Shown here piece by piece: positions 1-6,772 of a stretch of 12,812 bases of DNA. The notes below the pieces were generated by a model. That model saw only the letters and a program-made list of their open reading frames with translations, searched no databases and had not been told where the DNA came from. This DNA is from Planctomycetaceae bacterium (GTDB lineage: Bacteria; Planctomycetota; Planctomycetia; Pirellulales; Thermoguttaceae), in NCBI GenBank assembly GCA_009776995.1, contig WRMR01000083.1, positions 1-12,812 on the forward strand, written 5' to 3'. The translations under genes were made by a program, and so were the position numbers. How positions within the stretch are numbered: position 1 is the first letter of the stretch; each line of letters opens with the position of its first letter.

Positions 1-335
1 TTGACCACATTCCAACGATTTTGAAAGAGCAAGTGTTTGAAAAAGCCTTCCACACGGCGGAAGTCGCGGTGATGACGCGAGCGGAGCGTGACCGCTACGA
101 ACAGGAATCGAACGATTACCTGACCTATTGGGCAACCCTCAAAACAGCGGAAAAGAGGGGACTGAAGAAAGGGGTGAAGAAAGGTATCGACATCGGCAAA
201 GCCGAGGGGAAAGCTGAGGGTGAAATCCAAAAAGCAATCGATATTGCCCGGAATTTGAAAAAGAAAGGGCTTGACGCTGATTTCATCGCAGAAACAACCG
301 GTCTGTCGCCGGAAGAAATCGAACAGTTGGACTGA
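1..335 (+). CDS. Rpn family PD-(D/E)XK nuclease/transposase-like protein, C-terminal part (5' end outside window)
   Basis: This is the tail of a longer gene. The reading frame is open to the window edge (codons from base 3 read DHIPTI before the TTG at 21), so the TTG is not taken as a real start. The readable part ends a helical region (FEKAFHTAEVAVMTRAERDRYE), then a charged stretch with the short repeat GKAEGKAEGE, and a C-terminal segment IAETTGLSPEEIEQL. This arrangement is typical of the C-terminus of Rpn / PDDEXK_2 'recombination-promoting nuclease or putative transposase' proteins. The nuclease core with the catalytic acidic and lysine residues would lie upstream and cannot be checked. 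The stop (TGA, 333-335) lies 33 bp before the preferred start of the following methyltransferase. Family assignment is by recognition of the C-terminal pattern; activity is unknown. Confidence 0.72.
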   Translation, partial: DHIPTILKEQVFEKAFHTAEVAVMTRAERDRYEQESNDYLTYWATLKTAEKRGLKKGVKKGIDIGKAEGKAEGEIQKAIDIARNLKKKGLDADFIAETTGLSPEEIEQLD

Positions 336-368
336 TTGTTACCTTATGTCGTACTTACCGCTAATATC

Positions 369-1271
369 ATGACAACAATTTGGAATCGTGTTGAATGCAA
401 GGACTGTATCGAAGGGATGCGGCAACTTGATGCCGGATCGGTTGATCTCGTGTTCGCCGATCCGCCGTTTAATATTGATTATCGCTACGATTCTTACCGT
501 GACAAGCTCAGTGATGATGATTATCTTACCTGGTCAAAGCTCTGGCTCTTGGAGACCAAGCGGGTTCTCAAACCGACCGGGACATTCTGGCTGGCCATCG
601 GCGACGAATATGCCGCCGAGCTGAAAGTGATGTTGACACGCGAACTGGGGTTGCATTGCCGCAGTTGGGTCATCTGGTATTACACATTCGGGGTGCATTG
701 CAAGAAAAAATTTACCCGATCGCACACCCATCTCTTTTCCATGGTCAAAGACCCGGAGCAGTTTACGTTCAACGATATGGAAATTCGCGTTCCGAGCGCC
801 CGGCAGCTTGTTTATGGCGACAAACGGGCCAATCCCCAGGGCCGCATTCCCGACAACACTTGGATTCTGCGGCCACAAGACATTCCGAACGGCTTTGACG
901 ACGATCAGAGCGTCTGGTATTTTGCGCGAGTTTGCGGTACGTTTAAGGAGCGTGCTGGTTGGCATGGTTGCCAGATGCCGGAACAGTTGCTAGGCCGGAT
1001 CATCCGCGTTTCGAGCAACGCGGGAGAAAAAGTCCTCGACCCGTTCCTTGGCAGCGGATCGACGATGACGGTGGCCAAAAAACTCGGACGGCAATATCTC
1101 GGATTTGACATTTCCGCTGAGTATGTCTCGCTGTGCAAAAAGCGGCTGGACGAAATCGAACAAGGCGACCCACTCGATGGTGCCGCCGACCCGCGCACCA
1201 GTGCCCCCAGCACGGCCCAAGGATTTCGGCTCACCGAAACCGGTGACCGGAAACGAAATGCAACGGAATGA
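369..1271 (+). CDS. Beta-class site-specific DNA methyltransferase (N4-cytosine or N6-adenine)
   Basis: The predicted protein has 300 residues and transfers a methyl group from S-adenosylmethionine to an exocyclic amino group in DNA. The catalytic motif DPPF is at residues 31-34 and the AdoMet-binding motif DPFLGSGST at about 224-232. Catalytic motif before AdoMet motif is the order of beta-class enzymes. A likely target-recognition region lies between them, followed by MPEQLLGRIIR, the usual segment before the AdoMet motif. The frame is open from a TTG at 336, but the ATG at 369 gives a natural N-terminus (MTTIWNRVECKDC, then DLVFADPPF) and is preferred, although no strong ribosome site is visible. 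No restriction endonuclease is adjacent, so it looks solitary; an endonuclease outside the window cannot be excluded. The last residues after about 280 (TGDRKRNATE) are encoded by one arm of an inverted repeat. The specificity cannot be read from sequence. Confidence 0.9.
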   Translation: MTTIWNRVECKDCIEGMRQLDAGSVDLVFADPPFNIDYRYDSYRDKLSDDDYLTWSKLWLLETKRVLKPTGTFWLAIGDEYAAELKVMLTRELGLHCRSWVIWYYTFGVHCKKKFTRSHTHLFSMVKDPEQFTFNDMEIRVPSARQLVYGDKRANPQGRIPDNTWILRPQDIPNGFDDDQSVWYFARVCGTFKERAGWHGCQMPEQLLGRIIRVSSNAGEKVLDPFLGSGSTMTVAKKLGRQYLGFDISAEYVSLCKKRLDEIEQGDPLDGAADPRTSAPSTAQGFRLTETGDRKRNATE

Positions 1272-1301
1272 CCGGTCACTGCACTTCGCTTCGTTTCCGG
1301 T
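1246..1301. repeat. Inverted repeat with 12-bp perfect arms across a gene end
   Basis: The arms are ACCGGAAACGAA (1246-1257) and TTCGTTTCCGGT (1290-1301), with a 32-base spacer that itself contains the palindrome TGACCGGTCA. The left arm codes the last residues of the methyltransferase and the stop codon lies in the spacer. It could fold into a hairpin and help end transcription between two convergent genes, but no T-run follows, so it is listed as a repeat rather than a terminator. Confidence 0.75.
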
Positions 1302-1343
1302 TGGGATTTTACGTTCGTTGCATCACTCCGAAACCCCTGTAGC

Positions 1344-1357
1344 AGCGGTCACGGCGT
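1344..1357. repeat. Dispersed 14-bp repeat, copy 1 (AGCGGTCACGGCGT)
   Basis: The same 14 bases recur at 5810-5823, and the first ten at 7291-7300. This copy contains the stop codon (TGA, bases 1351-1349 on the minus strand) of the beta-propeller gene, so that gene ends inside the repeat. The copy at 5810 lies just downstream of the GNAT stop. Confidence 0.65.
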
Positions 1358-2500
1358 AATCTCTCTGGCTTCTTCAGGGCGCAAATAAAACATTCCACCG
1401 TTGTCATCGACCACGATCAGTTTGTCACCCAGAAGCAGGCAACCGCGAGTGCAATCCGTTTGCAAATCGGCAAGGAGCGTACCGTGCCAGGTGCCGTTTT
1501 CGCGTCGCCATTCATATAATTTGCCGGGTTTGGAAACGGCAAAGACACGAGAATCGTCACCGGCTTGCAGTGTGGTCATTTTTTCTTCCGTGTCCAGTGT
1601 CGTCAGGTATTTGCCGTCTTTTCGCGAGTGGACGTTGATCTTCCCTTTGAAATAAGTGGTCAGGAACAAATAGTCATTCGTTGCATAAGGGGCGGAGGAA
1701 TACATGTCTTTGGTCGGGACTCGCCAGAGAATTCCGAAGGAATCAGCGTCAATGGCCGCAAGCAACCCCTGGTTTTCACCCCCACCATCATTATTTTCAT
1801 CTTCATCCGGCGGCTCATCGTAATTTCTTGTCAGGAGATAAAGAATGCCGTCATACAGAGTCGGTGTTTCAGGAATGTAATAATCAAAATTGATGTCGGC
1901 GGTGATGCTGCCCGTTCGCACGTCGATTTTCCGTAACAGACCGTCGCAGCTGCCAAATAGGATGGCGTGTTGTGATTCGAGATACAACGGTGAACCGTTG
2001 ATTTCGCCGTTGCATTCGACAGTGTATTGCAATTCACCGGTTTCAGGATCAAACGCATAAAGCGTGTGGTCGTGTGAGCCGACCACCACCATGCCGTCAC
2101 ACCACATTGCACTGCCGGTGATCTGATTGTAAGTCTTGTACGACCACTTGACGCCGGTTTCGGGATCAAAAGCCCAAAATGTGCCGTTCGTATCACCAAC
2201 GTAGAATACGCCGTCGCGCTCGAACACCGGGGCGACGATGGGATTGGTTGACACGGGATAAATCTGAGGCGTCGTACCGGGTTGCAGGTCGGCAAACACT
2301 CGCAATTCGCCACGTGCGTTGCCCACGACGAAACCCTCACGATAGGGTGTCAGCGTCCCCAATCGCGAGGTGTCGAGTTGTAACACGACGAAGGGGGTTG
2401 GGGGTTGTTTTTCTTCACGTTCCCGAAACTGCATCACAAAGTACATCGCAATGCAAGCAACGCCAAGCAAAGCGGTGAGGATGATGATGGCTTTTTGCAT
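1349..2500 (-). CDS. Membrane-anchored PQQ-type beta-propeller repeat protein
   Basis: The protein has 383 residues. Residues 4-23 (AIIILTALLGVACIAMYFVM) form one hydrophobic segment followed by charged residues, suggesting a membrane anchor with the rest exported. The body has repeated blades of the PQQ/quinoprotein-dehydrogenase type, for example VGDTNGTFWAFDPETG (about 101-116) and VGSHDHTLYAFDPETG (about 140-155). An acidic, glycine-rich loop at about 228-245 interrupts one blade. No catalytic residues of a real quinoprotein dehydrogenase were recognised; such propellers are often binding or assembly scaffolds (BamB is one example), so the function is unassigned. The ATG at 2500 is preceded by GAGGGTAACC, an acceptable ribosome site. 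The gene begins 12 bases after the methylase relic and is probably cotranscribed with dxs. Confidence 0.85.
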   Translation of the reverse strand: MQKAIIILTALLGVACIAMYFVMQFREREEKQPPTPFVVLQLDTSRLGTLTPYREGFVVGNARGELRVFADLQPGTTPQIYPVSTNPIVAPVFERDGVFYVGDTNGTFWAFDPETGVKWSYKTYNQITGSAMWCDGMVVVGSHDHTLYAFDPETGELQYTVECNGEINGSPLYLESQHAILFGSCDGLLRKIDVRTGSITADINFDYYIPETPTLYDGILYLLTRNYDEPPDEDENNDGGGENQGLLAAIDADSFGILWRVPTKDMYSSAPYATNDYLFLTTYFKGKINVHSRKDGKYLTTLDTEEKMTTLQAGDDSRVFAVSKPGKLYEWRRENGTWHGTLLADLQTDCTRGCLLLGDKLIVVDDNGGMFYLRPEEAREITP

Positions 2501-2512
2501 GGTTACCCTCTG

Positions 2513-2818
2513 TCAATAATGAATACGAAACATCCTGAAAGATATTGACCTGATGTTTTCCATGTTGCACGCGAGAAGTGTTGTGGCGATTCCGGCAAAC
2601 GGGTCAAGCACAGTACAATCGTTTTTGGAACCCCTGATTCGTTGTCGTAATGAATAACGCACCCAATCTGCCGAAAAACCGGCGAAATAACGATACCAAC
2701 GATGGACAGGCAATTTCATGTTATCGACAAAACAACCTGAACGCGAATCGTCATTCGTTGAGAGAGGCCGTGTTTTGGCAAGCGTTTCTGTCTCAAGCAA
2801 CGACTTCTGTGCCATCAT
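2513..2818 (-). pseudogene. Truncated DNA methylase relic (N-terminal part only)
   Basis: This 101-codon frame carries the start of a DNA methylase: KLPVHRWYRYFAGFSADWV (about residues 35-53) followed by VLDPFAGIATTLLACNMENI (about 70-89). Families with this layout have LDPFAGSGTTLLA at this point and continue for hundreds of residues with a DPPY/NPPY catalytic motif. Here the AdoMet loop reads AGIATT rather than AGSGTT, and the frame stops about 12 residues later in unrelated sequence, so it should be inactive. The first codon overlaps the dxs stop as ATGA, which would allow coupled translation, and the beta-propeller gene starts 12 bases downstream. A recent deletion joining a methylase N-terminus to the propeller gene's leader would explain this. 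It is not the same methylase subgroup as the gene at 369-1271, whose motifs are in the opposite order. A small expressed protein is possible but not favoured. Confidence 0.7.
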
Positions 2819-4800
2819 TCCACCTGAGTCATAAGCCTGTTCTTATGTTGTGCCGTCGTTTCACAAGCATTGATGATCCCGCGCACATCAATTCCGAGGC
2901 GGGCCAGCAGTTCTTCGCGTTCACCGTGTTCGACGTACATGTCCGGGATGCCGATGCGGTGCAACCGCCGCGTGTCGAGGTGTTCCGTCGCCGCCGCTTC
3001 GAGGACGGCACTGCCGAACCCGCCGGCGAGTATCCCTTCTTCGACGGTCACGAGAAAACGCCCCTGACGCAACGGTTCGAGAATCGTTTGTGTGTCGAGC
3101 GGCTTGACGAACCGGGCGTTGATCACTCCGACGCTGAGGCCGCGTTCCGCCAGAGTTTGCGAGGCCGCAATTGCATCGACCAGTTGGCCGCCGCACACGG
3201 CGATCGTGCCGTCGGTACCGGTGGAGTCGGCATGGATGCGAATGATTTCCGCCTTGCCGGGTTCCAATAGCTGATGCTTACGCGCGATCGTTGGAGCAAC
3301 GGCTCTCGGATAACGAATCGCCGCCGGACCGTTCAGCGAAATCGCAAAACGAAGCATCGCTTCCATGTCATCTGTGCAACCGGGTGCCATGATGACCAGA
3401 TTCGGAAACGGCCGCAGGTAGGCGATGTCGAATACGCCGTGATGCGTCGGTCCGTCGGGGCCGACAATTCCCGCCCGGTCGAGCATCATTGCTACCGGCA
3501 GATTTTGCAGTGATACTTCCTGAAAGATGTGGTCGTACCCCCGTTGCAAAAACGTGCTGTAGATATCGACAATCGGACGCATTCCCGACTTGGCCAATCC
3601 TGCGGCAAACACAACCGCGTGTGATTCGCAAATTCCGACGTCGAAAAAGCGGTCGGGAAACTGGTCGCGAATCGTTTCAAGCATGTTACCCTGGCACATG
3701 GCCGCCGTAATGACACACACGCGGGGATCGTCGGCCATCAACCGGTAAATCGCGTTGCGGGCACATTCGGTAAATGAAAACGGCTCATTCGTATCAGGCT
3801 TCAGGCTTCGGGCTTCGGGCTTCGGATTTCGGATTTTGGGGACTTGGTGTCGGGAACCTGAAGTCTGAAGCCGGAAACCCGGCGTCTGATTGGGAGTTGA
3901 AGCATGATATGTCGTCGGGTTTTGCTCCGCAGGTGGGAAGCCGCGTCCCTTTTCGGTAAAAACATGAAACAGCACCGGCTCCTTGTAATCGCGCACCATC
4001 CTGAGGTAACGTTGCAACTTCGCAATGTTGTGGCCGTCAACAGGTCCGATATAGCGGAATCCGAGTTCCTCGAACAACACGCCGCCAAGCAACCCGGCTT
4101 TGATTGCGGTTTTGAGATTGCCGAGCATCCGCTCGAACGGTTTGCCGATTCCCGGTACACGGCGGACCAGCCGCTGCACTTCATTTTTGATGTTGAGGTA
4201 GCTCCTGTGCATCCGCAACGAGTCCAGGTAAACCCCCAATCCGCCGACACGCGGACAAATCGACATTTGATTGTCATTAAGAATCACGGTGATATTCTGC
4301 CGCAACCAACCGGCATGACAGAGCGATTCGAAGACGACTCCCGACGCAAGTGCCCCGTCGCCGATGACGGCAACGCTGTGCCGCGCATCGTCTTCGCCGA
4401 TCAGATCGTCACCGCAACTCAACCCAAGTGCCGCTCCGACGCTGCAACCGGCGTGACCGGTCACAAAGAGATCGTACTCGCTTTCATCGGGGTTCGGGTA
4501 ACCCGTCAAACCGCCGAGCGTTCGAATCGTGTCCAACTGCCGATACCGTCCGGTCAGCAGTTTGTGCGGATAGCACTGATGTCCCGTGTCCCAAATCAGG
4601 CGGTCGTGCGTAAAATCGAAGGTCGTGTGCAGCGCAATGCACAGTTCGACCACGCCGAGGTTCGACGCAAAATGCACCGAACGCTGCTCCGCCACGCGAC
4701 ACAGCTCATCGCGTATCTCACCCGCCAGCAGCACCAACTGCTCTTTGGAAAGCGATTGCAAATCACGCGGTGATTCAATGGACGGAAGAATGTCGGGCAT
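2815..4800 (-). CDS. dxs: 1-deoxy-D-xylulose-5-phosphate synthase
   Basis: Dxs condenses pyruvate and glyceraldehyde 3-phosphate to DXP with thiamine diphosphate, the first step of the MEP isoprenoid pathway, in the cytoplasm. Family hallmarks are seen in order (numbered from the ATG): HQCYPHKLLTGR near 74-85; the thiamine-diphosphate motif from GDG (147-149) to NDN (175-177); YIGPVDGHN near 250-258; the catalytic glutamate in DVGICESHAV (E392); and DRAGIVGPDGPTHHG in the pyrimidine-binding domain. The length, about 661, is slightly above the usual 620-650, explained by a roughly 40-residue repeat-coded segment between the first and second domains. A GTG at 4803 is in frame, but the ATG at 4800 overlaps the ispA stop as TGATG and has AGGAGG five bases upstream, so it is chosen. 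The stop overlaps the next frame as ATGA. Confidence 0.96.
   Translation of the reverse strand: MPDILPSIESPRDLQSLSKEQLVLLAGEIRDELCRVAEQRSVHFASNLGVVELCIALHTTFDFTHDRLIWDTGHQCYPHKLLTGRYRQLDTIRTLGGLTGYPNPDESEYDLFVTGHAGCSVGAALGLSCGDDLIGEDDARHSVAVIGDGALASGVVFESLCHAGWLRQNITVILNDNQMSICPRVGGLGVYLDSLRMHRSYLNIKNEVQRLVRRVPGIGKPFERMLGNLKTAIKAGLLGGVLFEELGFRYIGPVDGHNIAKLQRYLRMVRDYKEPVLFHVFTEKGRGFPPAEQNPTTYHASTPNQTPGFRLQTSGSRHQVPKIRNPKPEARSLKPDTNEPFSFTECARNAIYRLMADDPRVCVITAAMCQGNMLETIRDQFPDRFFDVGICESHAVVFAAGLAKSGMRPIVDIYSTFLQRGYDHIFQEVSLQNLPVAMMLDRAGIVGPDGPTHHGVFDIAYLRPFPNLVIMAPGCTDDMEAMLRFAISLNGPAAIRYPRAVAPTIARKHQLLEPGKAEIIRIHADSTGTDGTIAVCGGQLVDAIAASQTLAERGLSVGVINARFVKPLDTQTILEPLRQGRFLVTVEEGILAGGFGSAVLEAAATEHLDTRRLHRIGIPDMYVEHGEREELLARLGIDVRGIINACETTAQHKNRLMTQVE
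3789..3899. repeat. Low-complexity repeat inserted in frame in dxs
   Basis: On the plus strand the core is tandem copies of GGCTTC-type units (CAGGCTTCAGGCTTCGGG and onward), drifting into GGATTTCGGATTTTGGG and then a second cluster of CTGAAG units. Units of about 7 bases (GGCTTCG, GGATTTC) repeat imperfectly. Read in the dxs frame it gives proline/lysine/arginine-rich peptide (for example KIRNPKPEARSLKPD). The sequence is unlike the rest of the gene in composition and sits exactly in the variable linker between the first and second Dxs domains. Confidence 0.85.
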
Positions 4801-5714
4801 CACTTCCTCCTGTCGAGCAGATGTTGTGTCATGCCGACCAGGGATTTGTAAACGATGCTGTCACTTTTGAACATATCGAGCGCGTCGCAGGCGGTTTTGA
4901 CCTTTTCGTGAGCCCGATTCCGGCTTTCCTCAACACCGAGAAAAGTCGGGAACGTCAGTTTGCCCTGCGATTTGTCCTTGCGGACGCGTTTGCCGGTTGT
5001 TTCCTCGTCGCCGACCCAGTCGAGCAGATCGTCGGTGATTTGAAACGCCAGTCCGTAATTGCGGCCGTACTCTTCCAGCTTTTCATATTGCAGGTGCGAC
5101 GCTCCGCCGATAATCGCCCCCATGCGGAGACCGGCCAGGATCATGCTGCCGGTTTTGCGATGGTGAATCGATTCGAGAAATTCAAGCGACGGCGGGCCGC
5201 TTTCCTTCCAGGCCATGTCATCCGCCTGGCCGCCGACCAGTTCACAGGGGCCACAGGCTTCCGGGAGTACGGCGACACAACGTCCCGCCGTATCCTTGGG
5301 AAACACATGCTTGCTCAACACTTCAAAAGCATAACACTGCAAAGCGTCGCCTGCCAGAATCGCGCTCGATTCGTCGTATTTGATGTGGCAGGTCAGTTGG
5401 CCGCGTCGCAGATCGTCGTTGTCGAGTGCCGGCAGGTCGTCATGGATCAGCGAATACGTATGGATCATCTCAATTGCGCAGGCCGCCGGCAGGGCATGGT
5501 GACGGGTTCTGCCGCTCAGTTCGCAGGCCAACAGCGTCAGAATCGGCCGGAAACGCTTGCCGGGCGACAAGAGACTGTAGCGCATCGGCTCGGACAGGGA
5601 TTTCGGACAACGAGACCCGAAATTGGTGTATTCATCCAATTTCGCATTGATCTCGCCCCGCAATAAATCGAGGTAGCCCAAAATTTCCTGCTGTTCCCGG
5701 TCGGAAAAAATCAT
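4800..5714 (-). CDS. ispA: Polyprenyl (farnesyl/geranylgeranyl) diphosphate synthase
   Basis: This protein of 304 residues is a trans-isoprenyl diphosphate synthase, which adds isopentenyl diphosphate units to an allylic primer. It shows GKRFRP (52-57), the first aspartate-rich motif DDLPALD (92-98, the DDxxxxD form of bacterial type), a KTGS segment near 187-190, and the second motif DDLLD (228-232). The five residues before the first motif (YSLIH) match bacterial farnesyl diphosphate synthases, with an aromatic residue at minus five suggesting a short C15 product; C20 cannot be excluded. The gene is directly followed by dxs with overlapping stop and start codons. The ATG at 5714 has no recognisable ribosome site; the DNA just upstream is a tandem repeat, so the native leader may have been altered. 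Confidence 0.94.
   Translation of the reverse strand: MIFSDREQQEILGYLDLLRGEINAKLDEYTNFGSRCPKSLSEPMRYSLLSPGKRFRPILTLLACELSGRTRHHALPAACAIEMIHTYSLIHDDLPALDNDDLRRGQLTCHIKYDESSAILAGDALQCYAFEVLSKHVFPKDTAGRCVAVLPEACGPCELVGGQADDMAWKESGPPSLEFLESIHHRKTGSMILAGLRMGAIIGGASHLQYEKLEEYGRNYGLAFQITDDLLDWVGDEETTGKRVRKDKSQGKLTFPTFLGVEESRNRAHEKVKTACDALDMFKSDSIVYKSLVGMTQHLLDRRK
4806..4811 (-). promoter_or_regulatory. Ribosome binding site AGGAGG for dxs
   Basis: On the minus strand AGGAGG stands five bases before the ATG at 4800 and lies inside the last codons of the polyprenyl synthase gene. It decides the dxs start in favour of this ATG over the overlapping GTG at 4803, and it implies that the two genes are translated from one message. 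Confidence 0.8.
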
Positions 5715-5720
5715 GGTTGA

Positions 5721-5746
5721 GTTTGGAGTTAAGGGTTGGAGTTAAT
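5721..5746. repeat. Two tandem 13-bp units upstream of ispA
   Basis: GTTTGGAGTTAAG (5721-5733) is followed directly by GGTTGGAGTTAAT (5734-5746), matching at 11 of 13 positions; a further partial unit (GGTTGAG) lies at 5715. The tract begins directly beside the ispA start codon and belongs to the same style of low-complexity gene-border repeats seen elsewhere in the window. Confidence 0.65.
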
Positions 5747-5809
5747 CATAAACCCGGGATGAAACGTAGAGCAATCCACAGATTCACCTGTGGCACGTAT
5801 CAAAGTCAG

Positions 5810-5823
5810 AGCGGTCACGGCGT
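5810..5823. repeat. Dispersed 14-bp repeat, copy 2 (AGCGGTCACGGCGT)
   Basis: This copy is identical to 1344-1357. It lies about 12 bases downstream of the GNAT stop on the minus strand. Between it and ispA there is also a small hairpin (CCACAG at 5776-5781 pairing with CTGTGG at 5788-5793). Confidence 0.6.
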
Positions 5824-5835
5824 GAGTGCGGTAGT

Positions 5836-6273
5836 CTAAAACCGAATCTCAAATGCCCGTTTCGATTTGCCGTCAAATCCAAGGGATTCATAGAATCCGT
5901 GTGCCTCTGTCCTTTGATTTCCACTTTGTAATAACACCTTATAACAATTCTGCTCTTTTGCGTATTCGATTGCATTGTTCACAACTGTTTTGCCAATCCC
6001 CTTTCTTCGGTACTCTGTATCAGTAATCACATTTTCAATAAAACCTATGGATTGTCCACCGTGTGTTAAATTGGGTACGATACAGATAGAGCAGGATGCA
6101 ATGATTCTGTCATTTTCTCTCGCGACAAAATACCTGATATTCCGGTCTTGGATGTTATTCCACACCTTTTTCACAATTGCTTCATTCATCATGCCATCAT
6201 TGGGATTCAATTGTCGATACAATTCCAACAAGGATTGAATATCATTTTCCATCAAAATTCCATACTCGACCAT
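5836..6273 (-). CDS. GNAT family N-acetyltransferase
   Basis: The protein has 145 residues, normal for a single-domain GNAT enzyme that moves an acetyl group from acetyl-CoA to an amine. The acetyl-CoA pyrophosphate-binding motif is RRKGIG (89-94), preceded by the beta-strand IGFIENVITDTEYR and followed by a helix and the C-terminal signature GFYESLGFD. The substrate is unknown. The frame is open to 6324, but the ATG at 6273 has GGTGGAAG just upstream and starts in the usual GNAT way (MVEYGILMENDI). The gene is visibly richer in A and T than dxs, ispA or the large fusion gene, suggesting more recent acquisition. It lies with a toxin-antitoxin relic between xseB and ispA. Some GNAT enzymes act as toxins, but nothing specific to those families (TacT, AtaT) was seen. 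Confidence 0.88.
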   Translation of the reverse strand: MVEYGILMENDIQSLLELYRQLNPNDGMMNEAIVKKVWNNIQDRNIRYFVARENDRIIASCSICIVPNLTHGGQSIGFIENVITDTEYRRKGIGKTVVNNAIEYAKEQNCYKVLLQSGNQRTEAHGFYESLGFDGKSKRAFEIRF

Positions 6274-6317
6274 TTTTCTTCCACCAAAGGTATTTGGATG
6301 ACCGGTCTCACCTTTGT

Positions 6318-6337
6318 GCGTCACAGGGCGACGCGGC
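6318..6337. repeat. 20-bp repeat flanking the toxin-antitoxin relic, left copy
   Basis: GCGTCACAGGGCGACGCGGC; the second copy at 6773-6792 differs at one base and has the same orientation. The two copies bracket the PIN relic and the antitoxin-like gene. The stop codon of the small gene (TAG on the minus strand, 6339-6337) overlaps the repeat edge. CGCGGCTAACA at its end recurs at 7394-7404. Confidence 0.7.
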
Positions 6338-6522
6338 TAACATTTTTCCATGACTTCTTCAAACGGTTGATTCTCTTCCACCGCATCAAAAGAATATTTG
6401 GCGCGGACTTCCTCCATGTCTTGCTTCAAAACATCCGGGCGTTGCCAGTATTTCAAACTGAATTGTTCCCGTGCCTCGCGCATCATTGCAACGGCGTCGA
6501 ATTCTTTCTCATTGTTCGTCAT
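6337..6522 (-). CDS. Small antitoxin-like protein next to PIN relic
   Basis: This 61-residue charged protein has no membrane segment. It begins MTNNEKEFDAVAMMREAREQ; the FDAVxMMRxxREx pattern resembles small uncharacterised proteins encoded just after PIN-domain genes and thought to be their antitoxins. That link is from recognition and context, not from a search. The ATG at 6522 has an excellent ribosome site, GGAGGTG, four bases upstream (6527-6533), which lies inside the 3' end of the PIN relic. The relic's own C-terminal frame stops at 6509, giving a 14-base overlap typical of a toxin-antitoxin pair. The toxin is broken, so this gene is probably an orphan. Its stop falls at a dispersed repeat. 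Confidence 0.68.
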   Translation of the reverse strand: MTNNEKEFDAVAMMREAREQFSLKYWQRPDVLKQDMEEVRAKYSFDAVEENQPFEEVMEKC

Positions 6523-6699
6523 CGCTCACCTCCAAAATTTCTCTTGGCGTCCTGATCTCAATAATCCTGTAACCCAGACGCATATTGAATGTAAGTTTCC
6601 GATGATAAACTCATCGAACAATCGATTGCTCCATGCTTGAAATTCAATATCGAAGCAACCCCCGACAACGGATGTATCAACATAAATCTCGCGTTTCAC
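6509..6699 (-). pseudogene. PIN-domain (VapC-like) toxin gene with internal deletion and frameshift
   Basis: This is too short and broken for ordinary gene calling. From a GTG at 6699 the frame reads VKREIYVDTSVVGGCFDIEF and continues to about 6600 as a PIN-domain N-terminus, with the first conserved aspartate in VDTSV. From about 6586, in a different frame, NMRLGYRIIEIRTPREILEV reads as the C-terminus of the same kind of protein and ends at TGA 6511-6509. Family members are normally around 140-160 residues; only about 35 N-terminal and 25 C-terminal residues remain, so roughly 80-100 residues with the other catalytic acidic residues are gone. PIN toxins are Mg-dependent ribonucleases; this remnant should be inactive. 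The overlap with the downstream antitoxin-like gene keeps the original operon layout. Identity is by recognition of both ends. Confidence 0.7.
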
Positions 6700-6772
6700 A
6701 ACATGACCTTTGGGCTTTCATAAAAATGTATTCGTCAAACAACGCGGTGTCGGCATGACCGCCCTGCCTTGC

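Noticed and set aside
21..335. TTG at 21 as a true start of a 104-residue protein
   Set aside because: The frame continues open to the window edge with family-like residues before the TTG, so the gene is cut by the window rather than starting here.
3904..5666. Two plus-strand frames of about 290-300 codons opposite dxs and ispA
   Set aside because: They are antisense shadows of two certain enzymes. They show no domain pattern and no suitable ribosome sites.
5776..5793. Hairpin CCACAG/CTGTGG downstream of the GNAT gene as a terminator
   Set aside because: The stem has only six pairs and no T-run follows on either strand. It is more likely part of the border-repeat sequence.
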